Assembly: GCA_018363915.1 (NCBI GenBank)
Contig: JAGZMY010000003.1
Span: 1-64,000 of the forward strand
DNA from: Anaerococcus vaginalis
GTDB lineage: Bacteria; Bacillota; Clostridia; Tissierellales; Peptoniphilaceae
Reading direction: 5' to 3'
Length of the DNA: 64,000 nt
Shown: one piece after another, positions 1 through 8,999 of the stretch
How positions within the stretch are numbered: position 1 is the first letter of the stretch
Layout: each line of letters starts with the position of its first letter
Notes under the pieces: generated by a model
What the model was told of the DNA's origin: nothing
Seen by the model: the letters and a program-made list of their open reading frames with translations, nothing else
The model's database searches: none
Program-made: the position numbers and the translations under genes

Positions 1-23
1 GGATTTCAATAGAGATCCAATGT

Positions 24-99
24 GCTGATGTAGCTCAATTGGTAGAGCAATTGATTTGTAATCAATAGGTTGTAGGTTCAAGTCCTATCATCAGCTCCA
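24..99 (+). tRNA. tRNA-Thr (UGU)
   Basis: A complete cloverleaf with anticodon TGT. The acceptor arms GCTGATG and CATCAGC pair, the T-loop is GGTTCAAGTCC, and the CCA end is encoded at 97-99. It opens the first tRNA cluster. The 23 bases before it could belong to an upstream gene cut by the window edge, but I could not identify it. Confidence 0.95.
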
Positions 100-216
100 T
101 ATTAAGGTTTTCCTTTATATTATAAATTTTAACGTTTATTTAAAATAGGAATTGGGTGCTTGCTAATTTAATAATTTATTTTAGCTTTCACTTTGTTATT
201 TCCTTTTATATTATTT

Positions 217-291
217 GCGGAAGTGGCTCAGTGGTAGAGTATCGCCTTGCCAAGGCGAGGGTCGCGGGTTCGAATCCCGTCTTCCGCTCCA
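217..291 (+). tRNA. tRNA-Gly (GCC)
   Basis: Cloverleaf with anticodon GCC in the loop TTGCCAA, acceptor GCGGAAG and encoded CCA. An identical 75-base copy lies at 46371-46445 in the second tRNA cluster. Confidence 0.96.
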
Positions 292-298
292 ATTTTAT

Positions 299-372
299 GC
301 GGGTGTAGCTCAGTGGTAGAGCCCCAGCCTTCCAAGCTGGTTGCGAGGGTCCGATTCCCTTCACCCGCTCCA
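299..372 (+). tRNA. tRNA-Gly (UCC)
   Basis: Cloverleaf with anticodon TCC in the loop CTTCCAA, acceptor GCGGGTG paired with CACCCGC, and encoded CCA. It follows tRNA-Gly(GCC) by seven bases, so the two probably share a transcript. Confidence 0.95.
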
Positions 373-488
373 TTTTTTATAAATTATTTTTATTTTTTAA
401 AATTTTGTGGTATAATCTATATTACAGTAGGTAATGATAGTACCATATTATATTGTTAAGATATTAATAAACTTATATTTTTAATTAT

Positions 489-565
<77 letters not shown>

Positions 566-594
566 AATATCTTTTTAGATTATATTTTTAATTT

Positions 595-671
<77 letters not shown>

Positions 672-702
672 AATATCTTTTTTAGATTATATTTTTAATT
701 AT

Positions 703-779
<77 letters not shown>

Positions 780-801
780 ATATTTTTATAAAAAATATTG
801 A

Positions 802-878
802 GCGGTATTAGCTCAGTTGGATAGAGCGACTGGCTACGGACCAGTAGGCCTGGGGTTCGAATCCTCAATGCCGCGCCA
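802..878 (+). tRNA. tRNA-Arg (ACG)
   Basis: Cloverleaf with anticodon ACG in the loop CTACGGA. Its wobble A would be deaminated to inosine to read CGN codons. The acceptor is GCGGTAT and the CCA is encoded. It is the last gene of the cluster and an intrinsic terminator follows within ten bases. Confidence 0.95.
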
Positions 879-885
879 GAATTTT

Positions 886-916
886 AGATCTTTAGTTTTG
901 CTAGAGGTCTTTTTTA
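886..916 (+). terminator. Terminator of first tRNA cluster
   Basis: The stem AGATCTTTAG pairs with CTAGAGGTCT (two G-U pairs), with a five-base loop and a run of T. It lies directly after the last tRNA. Confidence 0.85.
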
Positions 917-1093
917 TTGCTTTTTTATTTTATTCCAATTTATTTTGTATTTATCTTTATATGCGTTGATTTATTTTTTGCAAATTTGCATAAAAAAACT
1001 GTTGCAAAATTTTTTTATAATCAATATTAAGTCTTTGAAATTTTGAATTTCTCTTATTATTGATTATTTTTATTTTGCAACAGATATTTTTTT

Positions 1094-1798
1094 CTATTTG
1101 ATTTCTATGCTTGGATTATCTTTTGTTAAAAAGTGAATTTCTACTTTTCCTTCCAAATATTTTTCTAAATTTTCTGCTAGATAGTTTATTGCTTCTTTCA
1201 AATCGTCTTTTCTATCTGGATCTATGTTTTCCATAAAAAGTATTGCATTTTTTGTATCTTCTGTTATCATTGTTCTTTGGCAATCTCTCCAATTAAAACA
1301 TCTACAAATTGCTCCTTTTTCATCTCTATAGCATAATTCGCCTTCTAGGGTTGGGGAGTCTTTGTCATCTCCTATGGCTTGGAAAGGATCATTTCCTTCT
1401 GTAATTTCAAGTTTTGCATCGCCTACAAATTTGTCTATATCTTCAGCTCCGCATGGTAGAGCATAATTTAATGATGCAGCGTTGTAAATGTCAACTAGGG
1501 GATTGATACTTCCAACGTCTTTGTCTTTTGCCACTCTTTTTAATAAGGCTTCTATTGAACAGCGTGCTCCTTTTTTTGTTTTGAATAATTTAAAGGCATC
1601 TCTCCACACTTTTATTACTGGATTTTCGCTAAATACTGGTTTTGTAAGATAATCTAGGGCTTTTTCGTTTGCATTATCAAGTTCGTCTCTTATTTCTCTA
1701 TTTGATTTTTCTTCCATTTTTATGTCTTTAAATAGGATAAGTCCTATTTCTGCTTCAGGGAATAAATCCCAAAAAGATTCGCTTGCTATAAATTTCAT
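1094..1798 (-). CDS. Solo B3/4-domain protein (PheT-like tRNA-binding fold)
   Basis: A 234-residue protein resembling the stand-alone B3/4 domain family (COG3382), a fold otherwise found in the beta subunit of phenylalanyl-tRNA synthetase. The recognisable core is around residues 98-170, with NPLVDIYNA, ALPCGAEDID and FNWRDC. Family members are proposed to act in tRNA editing or substrate binding, but the role is not firmly known. The gene is on the minus strand with a good ribosome site (AAGGAG, seven bases before ATG). It lies 26 bases downstream of the AraC-type regulator gene, so it may be read through from it. No membrane segment or signal peptide is visible. Confidence 0.75.
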   Translation of the reverse strand: MKFIASESFWDLFPEAEIGLILFKDIKMEEKSNREIRDELDNANEKALDYLTKPVFSENPVIKVWRDAFKLFKTKKGARCSIEALLKRVAKDKDVGSINPLVDIYNAASLNYALPCGAEDIDKFVGDAKLEITEGNDPFQAIGDDKDSPTLEGELCYRDEKGAICRCFNWRDCQRTMITEDTKNAILFMENIDPDRKDDLKEAINYLAENLEKYLEGKVEIHFLTKDNPSIEIK

Positions 1799-1824
1799 AA
1801 TTTTCTCCTTTTCTTTTTTTCCTA

Positions 1825-3087
1825 CTATATTATATTTCCTTCAGAGTCTTGATAGTTTATTGTTGTCCTAAATTTATTAGGGGATACACCAATTATTCTG
1901 CTAAAGGCTCTTTGGAAAGTTCTTGTTGAATTATACCCGACTTTCATTGCTATATCTATTATTTTTAAATCTGTTGTTTTTAACATTTCACATGCTTTTG
2001 AAATCCTAAGAAAATCTAAATATTCGTAGAAATTTTTTTCAAATTGGAAATAAATTAATCTGTTTACTTCAGATGTTGAAATGCCAAATTCTTTGGCTAC
2101 TTTTCCAATTGTAAGATCTGTGTCAGTATAGTTTTTGATTTCATAATTTATAACACTATCAAGAAGTTTTGCCTCAGATTGTTTGAGACTAACTTGTTTA
2201 ATATTGTAATAATTTCTAAATTCGCCAGGATTGATTCCTTCAGTATTTTCAAATATTTTTGTAAAGTGTGATGAGTCTGTATAGCCAACGCGTTTTGCAA
2301 TTTCATTTAGACTTTTTTCAGAAAACATTAGTAAGTCGATTGCTTTTGAAAATCTAATCCTATTTAATAATTCTGAGAAAGTAAATCCAATGTTTTCTTC
2401 TAAATATTTTGTAAGACTTGATTTGCTAATGAAAAATGTAGAGGCAAGTCTGTCAAGTGTTAATTTTTCGCTCATGTGGGAATACATATACCTAAGAATT
2501 TGATTAATTTGAATTTGATGTTCATAATTTTGCTTGGTACTTATTTCATTTTTGTTTTCAAATCTTAAAAATTTAATTAAAATTCTTATAATTGATGAAA
2601 TAAGATATTCATCAGAATATGGTTTTTCATCAATTTCTTCTTGGAAAGAATCATTTCCTACTTCGTCTTTGATTTCAATAAAGGAATTTTTCATATCATG
2701 AAAAGCCTTGCTATCAAGAATTTTTATAGGATTTTTTGACAAAACTTCTATAGAATTAATTTGATTTTTCCTAAAATTACAAATATTTTTCAAATCGTCA
2801 TTTATAATTTGAAAATTGTATACGATTTTGTAAAATTCCAAATCTTCTGTAACATCAGTTATAGTTGTAATATCCCAAGGTAGAATAGAAATCATGGTAT
2901 TTTTTTCGATTAGATACTCAACCCCGTTTATCATAAATTTCCCCTTGCCTTTTTTGAACAAGAGAAGTCTTGCTGTACTGTGAATTAAAGTTGTGGTAGA
3001 ACTGTCTTGAAATTCTACTTCAAAACTACATATTTTTGATAAATCTGAAATTGCAGAAATTTTGGTTTGTATATTACTTATAACCAT
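1825..3087 (-). CDS. AraC-family regulator with two tandem HTH domains
   Basis: A 420-residue regulator. Residues about 1-110 look like an AraC-type cupin sensor. A first AraC DNA-binding domain spans roughly 190-295, including LTLDRLASTFFISKSSL and the signature GYTDSSHFTKIFEN. A second spans roughly 310-410, including LTIGKVAKEFGISTSEV and VGYNSTRTFQRAFSR. Typical AraC proteins of about 300 residues carry only one such domain (two HTHs), so this is a duplication of the whole DNA-binding unit. The gene is divergent from the arcABC operon across about 300 bp, which suggests it controls arginine catabolism, though this is inferred from position only. It could instead be autoregulated and act elsewhere. 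Confidence 0.85.
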   Translation of the reverse strand: MVISNIQTKISAISDLSKICSFEVEFQDSSTTTLIHSTARLLLFKKGKGKFMINGVEYLIEKNTMISILPWDITTITDVTEDLEFYKIVYNFQIINDDLKNICNFRKNQINSIEVLSKNPIKILDSKAFHDMKNSFIEIKDEVGNDSFQEEIDEKPYSDEYLISSIIRILIKFLRFENKNEISTKQNYEHQIQINQILRYMYSHMSEKLTLDRLASTFFISKSSLTKYLEENIGFTFSELLNRIRFSKAIDLLMFSEKSLNEIAKRVGYTDSSHFTKIFENTEGINPGEFRNYYNIKQVSLKQSEAKLLDSVINYEIKNYTDTDLTIGKVAKEFGISTSEVNRLIYFQFEKNFYEYLDFLRISKACEMLKTTDLKIIDIAMKVGYNSTRTFQRAFSRIIGVSPNKFRTTINYQDSEGNII

Positions 3088-3388
3088 AAATAACCTCTTT
3101 AATTTTAGTTTGATATGTACTTATATTATATAATATTTCAAGCTAATTTACTAATTTTTAGCCATTTATTAATAATTTTTCATAAAAACACTTATAAAAA
3201 CATTTTCATTTGAATATAATTTACAATAAACTATCCGAAATTTGTCGTGTAAAAATGAAACGGTTAGAGTATACTATTGATGTAAACGATATGAGTGGCT
3301 CTAAAATTTATCTTGAATGAAAAATTCAAAACGAAACTTTATTCAAGTAAAGGGATACACTCTATTTATATATATTTTAGGAGGAATT
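3088..3388. promoter_or_regulatory. Divergent araC / arcA control region
   Basis: About 300 bp without a gene between the two divergent start codons. On the plus strand TTGTCG (from 3243) is followed after 17 bases by TAGAGT, and TATACT lies at 3270-3275; either could be the arcA -10. The minus strand has AT-rich TATAAT-like boxes near 3130. I see no convincing ArgR box or long palindrome. Confidence 0.4.
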
Positions 3389-4618
3389 ATGAAAAAGATT
3401 CAAGTAACAAGCGAGATTAAACCACTAAAAAGAGTTTTGGTTCACAGACCAGGAGATGAATTATTAAATTTAACTCCATCAACTCTTGAAGAACTATTAT
3501 TCGATGATATTCCAGATCTAGCATCAGCTCAAGAAGAACATGATAGATTTACAAATATCATGAGAGATAATGGAGTAGAAGTTGTTTATCTTGAAGATTT
3601 AATGGCTGAAACATTAGATGCTAACGAAGGTTTAAGAGAAACTTTCTTAGAACAATATTTAAGTGAAACAGGATGTGAAGATAAAGAAATCCTTGCAAAA
3701 GCTAAAGAATATTTAGAAAAAATTGAAGATACAAAAGAATTTGTTGAAAAAACAATGGCTGGTTTAACATTAAAAGAACTAGGACTTTTCACAGAAGAAG
3801 ATCTTCATGAAATGGTTGTAGGAAAATCATATCTTGCAATTAACCCAATGCCAAACCTATACTTTACAAGAGATCCATTTGCATCAGTAGGAAACGGTGC
3901 AGTTATCAATAGAATGTATTCTGTAACAAGAAATAGAGAAACAATCTACTGTGATTATATCTTTAGATTCCACCCAGAATACAAAGGAAATGTTCCAAAT
4001 CTTTATGGTAGAGATAACGAATACCATATAGAAGGTGGAGATACATTCAACGGAAATGAAACTACACTATTAATTGGTATTTCACAAAGAACACAATATG
4101 AAGCAATCAAAGTATTAGCTAAAAAATTATTCTTTGGAGAAAATGAAAACAAGATTGAAAAAATCTACGCATTAAAAATCGATGAAAACAGAGCATTCAT
4201 GCACTTAGATACAGTATTTACACAAATCGATTACGATGCATTCACATACCATCCAGCTATAATCAAAGAAATGGAAGTTAAAATCATAACAAAAGATGAA
4301 GCAAACAATGATTTACACATTGAAACAGCTTCAGGAAAATTAGACGAAATCTTAGCAAAAGCACTAGGAATCGAAAAAGTACGTCTAATCCCATGTGGTG
4401 GTGGAGACCCAATAGCTGCAGAAAGAGAACAATGGAATGATGGTTCAAACACATTAACACTTGCTCCAGGAAAAGTTTTAGTTTACAAGAGAAATACAGT
4501 AACAAACGAAGTACTAAGAAAAGAAGGTATTGAAGTATTAGAATTAGATGCATCAAACCTAACAGTAGGTCGTGGTGGTCCAAGATGTATGTCAATGCCA
4601 TTAGAAAGAGAACTATAA
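3389..4618 (+). CDS. arcA: Arginine deiminase
   Basis: Hydrolyses L-arginine to citrulline and ammonia, the first step of the arginine deiminase pathway. The protein has 409 residues from the ATG at 3389, which is preceded by AGGAGG. The open frame extends 24 codons further upstream but without a ribosome site. Visible family motifs are FTRDPF, EGGDTF, the catalytic His in HLDTVF and the nucleophilic Cys in GGPRCMSMP near the C-terminus, all intact. The length is normal for the family. It is followed after 60 bases by arcB, then arcC and a permease, a complete operon. It is likely under control of the divergent tandem-AraC gene, as inferred from position. Confidence 0.97.
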   Translation: MKKIQVTSEIKPLKRVLVHRPGDELLNLTPSTLEELLFDDIPDLASAQEEHDRFTNIMRDNGVEVVYLEDLMAETLDANEGLRETFLEQYLSETGCEDKEILAKAKEYLEKIEDTKEFVEKTMAGLTLKELGLFTEEDLHEMVVGKSYLAINPMPNLYFTRDPFASVGNGAVINRMYSVTRNRETIYCDYIFRFHPEYKGNVPNLYGRDNEYHIEGGDTFNGNETTLLIGISQRTQYEAIKVLAKKLFFGENENKIEKIYALKIDENRAFMHLDTVFTQIDYDAFTYHPAIIKEMEVKIITKDEANNDLHIETASGKLDEILAKALGIEKVRLIPCGGGDPIAAEREQWNDGSNTLTLAPGKVLVYKRNTVTNEVLRKEGIEVLELDASNLTVGRGGPRCMSMPLEREL

Positions 4619-4678
4619 GAAGTAAGTTAGTCACAAAATAAAATTAATATTGAAAAACAAAAATAAGGAGAAAATAAT

Positions 4679-5683
4679 ATGCCAGTAAATTTACAAGGAC
4701 AAAGTATACTAGGATTAAAATTCCTAACAGAAGATGAAATCAAATACCTAATAGATCTAGGTGAACAATTCAAAAAATTAAAATTAACAAGAACACCACA
4801 TAGATATCTAGAAGGAAAAAATATAGTATTATTATTCGAAAAAACTTCAACAAGAACACGTTGTTCATTTGAAGTAGCTGGAATGGACTTAGGAATGGGA
4901 GTAACATACCTTGATCCAGGTTCAAGCCAAATGGGACACAAAGAATCAATCGAAGATACAGCAAAAGTATTGGGAAGATTTTATGATGGAATCGAATACA
5001 GAGGATTTGACCAAGAATTAGTAGAAAAATTAGCTAAATATTCAGGAGTTCCAGTATGGAATGGTCTTACAGATGATTTCCACCCAACACAAATGATTGC
5101 TGATATGCTTACAATCAAAGAAAACTTTGGTTACCTAAAAGGATTAAACTTTGTATTTATGGGCGATTGCAGAAACAATGTAAGCAACTCATTAATGGTA
5201 GCATGTGCTAAACTTGGAATCAACTACACAGGTTGCGGTCCAAAAGAATTATGGGCAGATGAAAAATTAATTGCAGAAGCAAAAGAATTTGCAAAAGTAC
5301 ACGGTTCAAAAGTAGAATTTACAGAAAACGTAGAAGAAGCAGCAAAAGGTGCTCACGCAGTATATACAGACATTTGGGTATCAATGGGAGAACCAAAAGA
5401 AGTATGGGAAAAGAGAATTGAAATTCTTCATCCATTCCAAGTAAACCAAAAAGTTATGGATTTAGCAGATGATGATGCAATCTTTTTACACTGCCTACCA
5501 TCATTCCACGATCTTCACACAACAACAGGTATAGATGTAAACGAAAAATTCGGAGACAAATATGACCTTGATGGAATGGAAGTAAAAGACGAAGTATTCC
5601 TAGGAAAACAAAGTAAAGTATTTGACCAAGCAGAAAACAGAATGCATACAATCAAAGCAATTATGTATGCAACATTAAAATAG
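4679..5683 (+). CDS. arcB: Ornithine carbamoyltransferase (catabolic)
   Basis: Phosphorolyses citrulline to ornithine and carbamoyl phosphate in the catabolic direction. The 334-residue protein shows the carbamoyl-phosphate site STRTRCSFE, the second motif HPTQMIAD and the ornithine-site HCLP near 265-270. These residues are all typical. The ribosome site AAGGAG lies before ATG. Its position between arcA and arcC marks it as the catabolic enzyme and not the biosynthetic argF. No arginine biosynthesis genes are present in the window. Confidence 0.97.
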   Translation: MPVNLQGQSILGLKFLTEDEIKYLIDLGEQFKKLKLTRTPHRYLEGKNIVLLFEKTSTRTRCSFEVAGMDLGMGVTYLDPGSSQMGHKESIEDTAKVLGRFYDGIEYRGFDQELVEKLAKYSGVPVWNGLTDDFHPTQMIADMLTIKENFGYLKGLNFVFMGDCRNNVSNSLMVACAKLGINYTGCGPKELWADEKLIAEAKEFAKVHGSKVEFTENVEEAAKGAHAVYTDIWVSMGEPKEVWEKRIEILHPFQVNQKVMDLADDDAIFLHCLPSFHDLHTTTGIDVNEKFGDKYDLDGMEVKDEVFLGKQSKVFDQAENRMHTIKAIMYATLK

Positions 5684-5717
5684 AAAAAATAAAAATAGAA
5701 ACGGATATATTTAATAG

Positions 5718-6653
5718 ATGACAAAAAAAAGATTAGTTATCGCTCTAGGGGGTAATGCTTTAGGCAATACCCCTCAAGAGCAATTAGAATTAGTAAAAAA
5801 GACAGCTAAAACAATAGTAGATTTATCAGAAAACTACGATGTAGCAGTAGGACACGGAAACGGTCCACAAGTAGGAATGATAAATAACGCAATGGAATTT
5901 TCAGCAAACAAAGGTGGCAATACACCTGAAATGCCATTTCCAGAATGTGGCGCAATGAGCCAAGGATACATTGGTTATCATTTATCACAATCAATCAGAA
6001 ATGAATTAAAAAACAGAGGCAAAGATTCCGAAATAGCTTGCGTTGTTACACAAGTTTTAGTTGACAAAGATGATGAAGCTTTCAATAAACCAACTAAACC
6101 AATAGGAAGTTTCTTAACAAAAGAAGAAGCTGAAGCCAAACACAAAGAAAACGGCTACGAATACGTAGAAGATGCAGGTAGGGGATACAGAAGAGTTGTA
6201 GCAAGCCCAATACCTAAAGAAATCATTGAAATAAATGTTGTGGAAAATTTGGTTTCAAATGGTAATATAGTAATAACAGTTGGTGGAGGTGGTGTACCGG
6301 TAATAGATACAGAAGAAGGATTACAAGGTGTGCCAGCTGTAATAGATAAAGATAGATCATCTGCATTATTAGCAAAAGAATTAAATGCTGATATGTTAGT
6401 AATATTAACAGCAGTTGATAGAGTTATGATCAATTTCAACAAACCAAATCAAGAAGAAATTAAAGAAATGACTGTTAATGAAGCTAAAAAATATATTGAA
6501 GAAGGACACTTTGCTCCTGGTTCAATGTTACCAAAAGTAGAAGCTTGTTTAGAATTTGTTGAAAAATCAGAACAAGGTCTTGCACTAATTACATCTTTAG
6601 AAAAAGCAGCTGAAGCATTAGAAGGAAAGACAGGTACTATAATAAAAAAATAG
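5718..6653 (+). CDS. arcC: Carbamate kinase
   Basis: Transfers phosphate from carbamoyl phosphate to ADP, yielding ATP, CO2 and ammonia. It is the energy-gaining step of the pathway. The protein has 311 residues, the usual length. It starts with the nucleotide-binding ALGGNAL motif and contains GHGNGPQVG, the glycine-rich GGGGVPV and a lysine-rich AVIDKDR segment, as in the amino-acid kinase family. It follows arcB after 34 bases and precedes the permease by nine, so all are co-transcribed. Confidence 0.97.
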   Translation: MTKKRLVIALGGNALGNTPQEQLELVKKTAKTIVDLSENYDVAVGHGNGPQVGMINNAMEFSANKGGNTPEMPFPECGAMSQGYIGYHLSQSIRNELKNRGKDSEIACVVTQVLVDKDDEAFNKPTKPIGSFLTKEEAEAKHKENGYEYVEDAGRGYRRVVASPIPKEIIEINVVENLVSNGNIVITVGGGGVPVIDTEEGLQGVPAVIDKDRSSALLAKELNADMLVILTAVDRVMINFNKPNQEEIKEMTVNEAKKYIEEGHFAPGSMLPKVEACLEFVEKSEQGLALITSLEKAAEALEGKTGTIIKK

Positions 6654-6662
6654 GAGAATACT

Positions 6663-8168
6663 ATGAAAAAAGGTAAGAAAAAATCACTAAGTGCATTTTC
6701 TATCTTGATGATAGTTCTAGCTGCTGTATGTTTAATAACTTTATTAGCTAGTGGTCAAGCAATCGATTCAGATATTATTAAATCATTAGACCCAAGCAAA
6801 TATGAAGATCTAATAAATGCAGTTAAAGCTGGAGAAACAGTTACTGTACAAAGTGCTAGTTTAAGTGACTTTATTATGGCTATTCCAAATGGATTTATGG
6901 ATGCCGCAGATCTAATTATATTTATTTTATGTATTGGTGGATTCATCGGTATAGTAATGAGTACTGGTGCTATGGAAGCAGGAATTCGTTCCTTAGTAAG
7001 AAAAAACAAAGGTAAAGAAGGAAGACTAATTGCAGTATTAATGTTCCTATTCTCAGTTGGTGGATCAACATACGGAATGGCAGAAGAAACAATTGGTTTT
7101 TATCCATTAATAACAGCAGCAATGGTAGCAGCTGGACTTGATACAATGGTAGCAGTAGGAACAGTTCTACTTGGAGCTGGAGCCGGAGTACTAGGTTCTA
7201 CAATCAACCCATTCGCTACATCAGCAGCTATGGGAGCATTAGAATCAGTTGGTATAAAATCTAATGCAACAACAGTAATGGTTATAGGTGTTATCCTTTG
7301 GTTATCAACAGATTTAATCGTTATAAAATTTGTATTGAATTATGCTAAAAAATTATTAGAAAACAAAGAATCTTCCATTCTAAGCGCTGACGAAAAAAAC
7401 GCTATGGAAGAATATTTCTCTAACGATAACGGAGAAGAATTAGAATTTACTGGAACACACAAAGCTGTATTAACAGTTTTTGCTATAACATTTGCAATAA
7501 TGATTATATCATTGATTTCTTATGTAGACATCAATTTCCACGGAGACGAAGAAGCTTACTTGAAAGCATTTGGTTGGTCAGATTTCTTGACAGGATCTCC
7601 ATTAGGATATTGGTACTTCAAAGACTTAGCAGCACTATTTACCCTATCTAGTATAGTAATAGCTATAGTTGCAAAAATTGGCGAAAAAGAATTTGTAGAT
7701 GGATTTATTGCAGGAGCTGCTGATTTATTATCAGTAGGTTTAATCATAGCAGTAGCAAGAGGAATTACAGTAGTAATGAGCTCTACTCACTTAGATTTCT
7801 ACATCCTACAAAATTCAGCTAAATTACTAAGAGGAGTTTCTCCATTTGTATTCGCACCACTTGCATACTTGATTTACATGTTATTATCATTCTTAGTACC
7901 ATCAACATCAGGACTTGCAGCATTATCAATTCCAATCATGGGATCTCTTGCTCATCAATTAGGATATGACCCTAACATAATGATCATGATTTTCTGTGGC
8001 GCTTGTGGACTTGTAAACTTTGTTACACCAACATCAGGCGTTGTAATGGGTGGACTTGCAGCAGCAAGAGTAGAATATTCAACATATTTGAAATGGGTAA
8101 AGAAACCATTCTTTATAGTAATGATTGCAAATATTGTAATTTTATCAATTGCAATGGCTGTAATGTAA
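6663..8168 (+). CDS. YfcC-family permease, probable arginine/ornithine antiporter
   Basis: A 501-residue multi-spanning membrane protein of the YfcC/DcuC-like family. It shows an N-terminal segment near 15-32, GGFIGIVMSTGAMEAG, FLFSVGGSTYGMAEET and the C-terminal VPSTSGLAALSIPIMG region typical of the family. YfcC proteins serve as the transporter in many Firmicute arc operons, where they are thought to exchange arginine for ornithine, although most have not been tested. The start is nine bases after arcC with GGAG upstream. It is the last gene of the arc operon; a strong terminator follows. Confidence 0.85.
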   Translation: MKKGKKKSLSAFSILMIVLAAVCLITLLASGQAIDSDIIKSLDPSKYEDLINAVKAGETVTVQSASLSDFIMAIPNGFMDAADLIIFILCIGGFIGIVMSTGAMEAGIRSLVRKNKGKEGRLIAVLMFLFSVGGSTYGMAEETIGFYPLITAAMVAAGLDTMVAVGTVLLGAGAGVLGSTINPFATSAAMGALESVGIKSNATTVMVIGVILWLSTDLIVIKFVLNYAKKLLENKESSILSADEKNAMEEYFSNDNGEELEFTGTHKAVLTVFAITFAIMIISLISYVDINFHGDEEAYLKAFGWSDFLTGSPLGYWYFKDLAALFTLSSIVIAIVAKIGEKEFVDGFIAGAADLLSVGLIIAVARGITVVMSSTHLDFYILQNSAKLLRGVSPFVFAPLAYLIYMLLSFLVPSTSGLAALSIPIMGSLAHQLGYDPNIMIMIFCGACGLVNFVTPTSGVVMGGLAAARVEYSTYLKWVKKPFFIVMIANIVILSIAMAVM

Positions 8169-8201
8169 TAAAAAAAAATCAACAAACTCAGATTTGAGTT
8201 G

Positions 8202-8238
8202 AACCCCAAAATCCGGAATACGGATGGAGGGGTTTTTT
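8202..8238 (+). terminator. Terminator of arc operon
   Basis: AACCCC-AAA-ATCCG pairs with CGGAT-GGA-GGGGTT around a GAATA loop and is followed by a T run. A smaller hairpin (AACTCA/TGAGTT, 8185-8200) lies just before it. The T run runs directly into the ATG of a transposase remnant, so the hairpin may be part of an IS end. Confidence 0.75.
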
Positions 8239-8239
8239 C

Positions 8240-8590
8240 ATGCCAAAATACACAAAAGAATTTAAAATCAAAACAATAATGGAATACCTAACTAGAGAGT
8301 CAGGAGGTCATAAAACACTAGCTAAAAATATTATATTCTTGAGCCTACTCTCTGGGGATGGATAGTTAGATACAATTCAGAAAGGTTTGATAACTTATCT
8401 AAGAAAATAAACAATAATAAATATACTGATGAGTTTAAGCTATCTGTAATATAATATAGGCAAATCAATAATACTTCGATTAGAGAAACTGCCGAGTAAT
8501 TTGGTATTGCTAATGGATCAATAATATGTAATTAGGAGAAAGTATATCGACATGGAGCTTAATTACCAGACCTAGAAAATGTCTAGAATA
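8240..8590 (+). pseudogene. Degenerate IS3-type transposase OrfA remnant
   Basis: The ATG at 8240 opens MPKYTKEFKIKTIMEYLTRE, a typical start of IS3-family (IS150-like) OrfA helix-turn-helix proteins. After about 30 codons the frame must shift to continue as LWGWIVRYNSERF and then NNKYTDEFKLSVI. Further recognisable pieces (SIRETAE, FGIANGSII) are separated by in-frame stops at the points where the family has ordinary residues. No OrfB (DDE domain) follows. This is a dead insertion-sequence fragment next to the arc operon terminator. Confidence 0.75.
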
Positions 8591-8766
8591 TCAAACTTCA
8601 TTTAATTTATTTATGCACGAACTTAGTTTGCTTTAGGTATCGCAATATTATTTGCAATTTATCATTGAAAAAATAAATTTGATATTAGGGAAGATAAATT
8701 GCAAAAAATTATTAAATTTTTTCAAAAAAAATAAAAATATATCTTTAATTTTTAAAAATATTGTGG

Positions 8767-8772
8767 TATGAT
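8767..8772 (+). promoter_or_regulatory. Candidate -10 of the pur leader
   Basis: TATGAT preceded by TGTGG, about 30 bases before a small leader ORF. No good -35 is visible. Between the transposase remnant and this box (8590-8766) I see only AT-rich sequence. Confidence 0.4.
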
Positions 8773-8801
8773 TATTTTACATTCATTTGGGGGTATTTAT
8801 C

Positions 8802-8939
8802 ATGGATTTTATTTTTAAAATTGAAAAATTTACAATTATGATTTTATCTATGAAAAAAATTGAAAGGCTAAGATCTTTCTGTGAATTTCTATGCCCAAAT
8901 TTGTCTATGAATGGAGTAATGTTTTATCAGGGAAGCTAA
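8802..8939 (+). CDS. Putative 45-residue leader peptide before purH
   Basis: A small ORF starting with ATG at 8802, nine bases after a GGGGG ribosome site. It encodes 45 residues rich in Ile, Phe, Met and Lys and ends in YQGS. Its TAA stop (8937-8939) is the last codon inside the 5' arm of a strong terminator hairpin at 8930-8954. A ribosome reaching the end of the ORF would therefore sit on the hairpin and prevent it forming. I do not recognise the peptide. It may be a translated attenuator sensor for the purine genes, or a chance ORF inside an untranslated leader. Confidence 0.45.
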   Translation: MDFIFKIEKFTIMILSMKKIERLRSFCEFLCPNLSMNGVMFYQGS

Positions 8940-8958
8940 TTTTGTTAGCTTCCCTTTT
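8930..8958 (+). terminator. Attenuator-like terminator upstream of purH
   Basis: A perfect ten-base stem, GGGAAGCTAA/TTAGCTTCCC, with loop TTTTG and TTTT. It lies 41 bases before the purH start codon and about 180 bases after the candidate promoter. With no other gene before it, it either ends a small RNA or attenuates the purine operon. Confidence 0.8.
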
Positions 8959-8999
8959 CTTGTCTTTAAATTTAGACTAAAAGCTTATGGGAGGGATTA

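Noticed and set aside
1..23. 3' end of another tRNA at the window edge
   Set aside because: The bases do not give a T-loop and acceptor pairing that I can assign.
247..459. A 70-codon plus-strand ORF
   Set aside because: It runs through two tRNA-Gly genes and has no ribosome site.
4231..5724. Several antisense ORFs opposite arcA and arcB (up to 116 codons)
   Set aside because: They are shadow frames of strongly coding genes, rich in Leu/Phe/Ile, with no start signals or known motifs.
8770..8960. 6S RNA or SRP RNA
   Set aside because: The length of the leader is suggestive, but the 5' and 3' ends are not complementary over the expected long stem and no SRP signature is seen.
8780..8999. ZTP or purine riboswitch before purH
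   Set aside because: I looked for the conserved cores of both and did not see them; the visible signals are a small ORF and a terminator.
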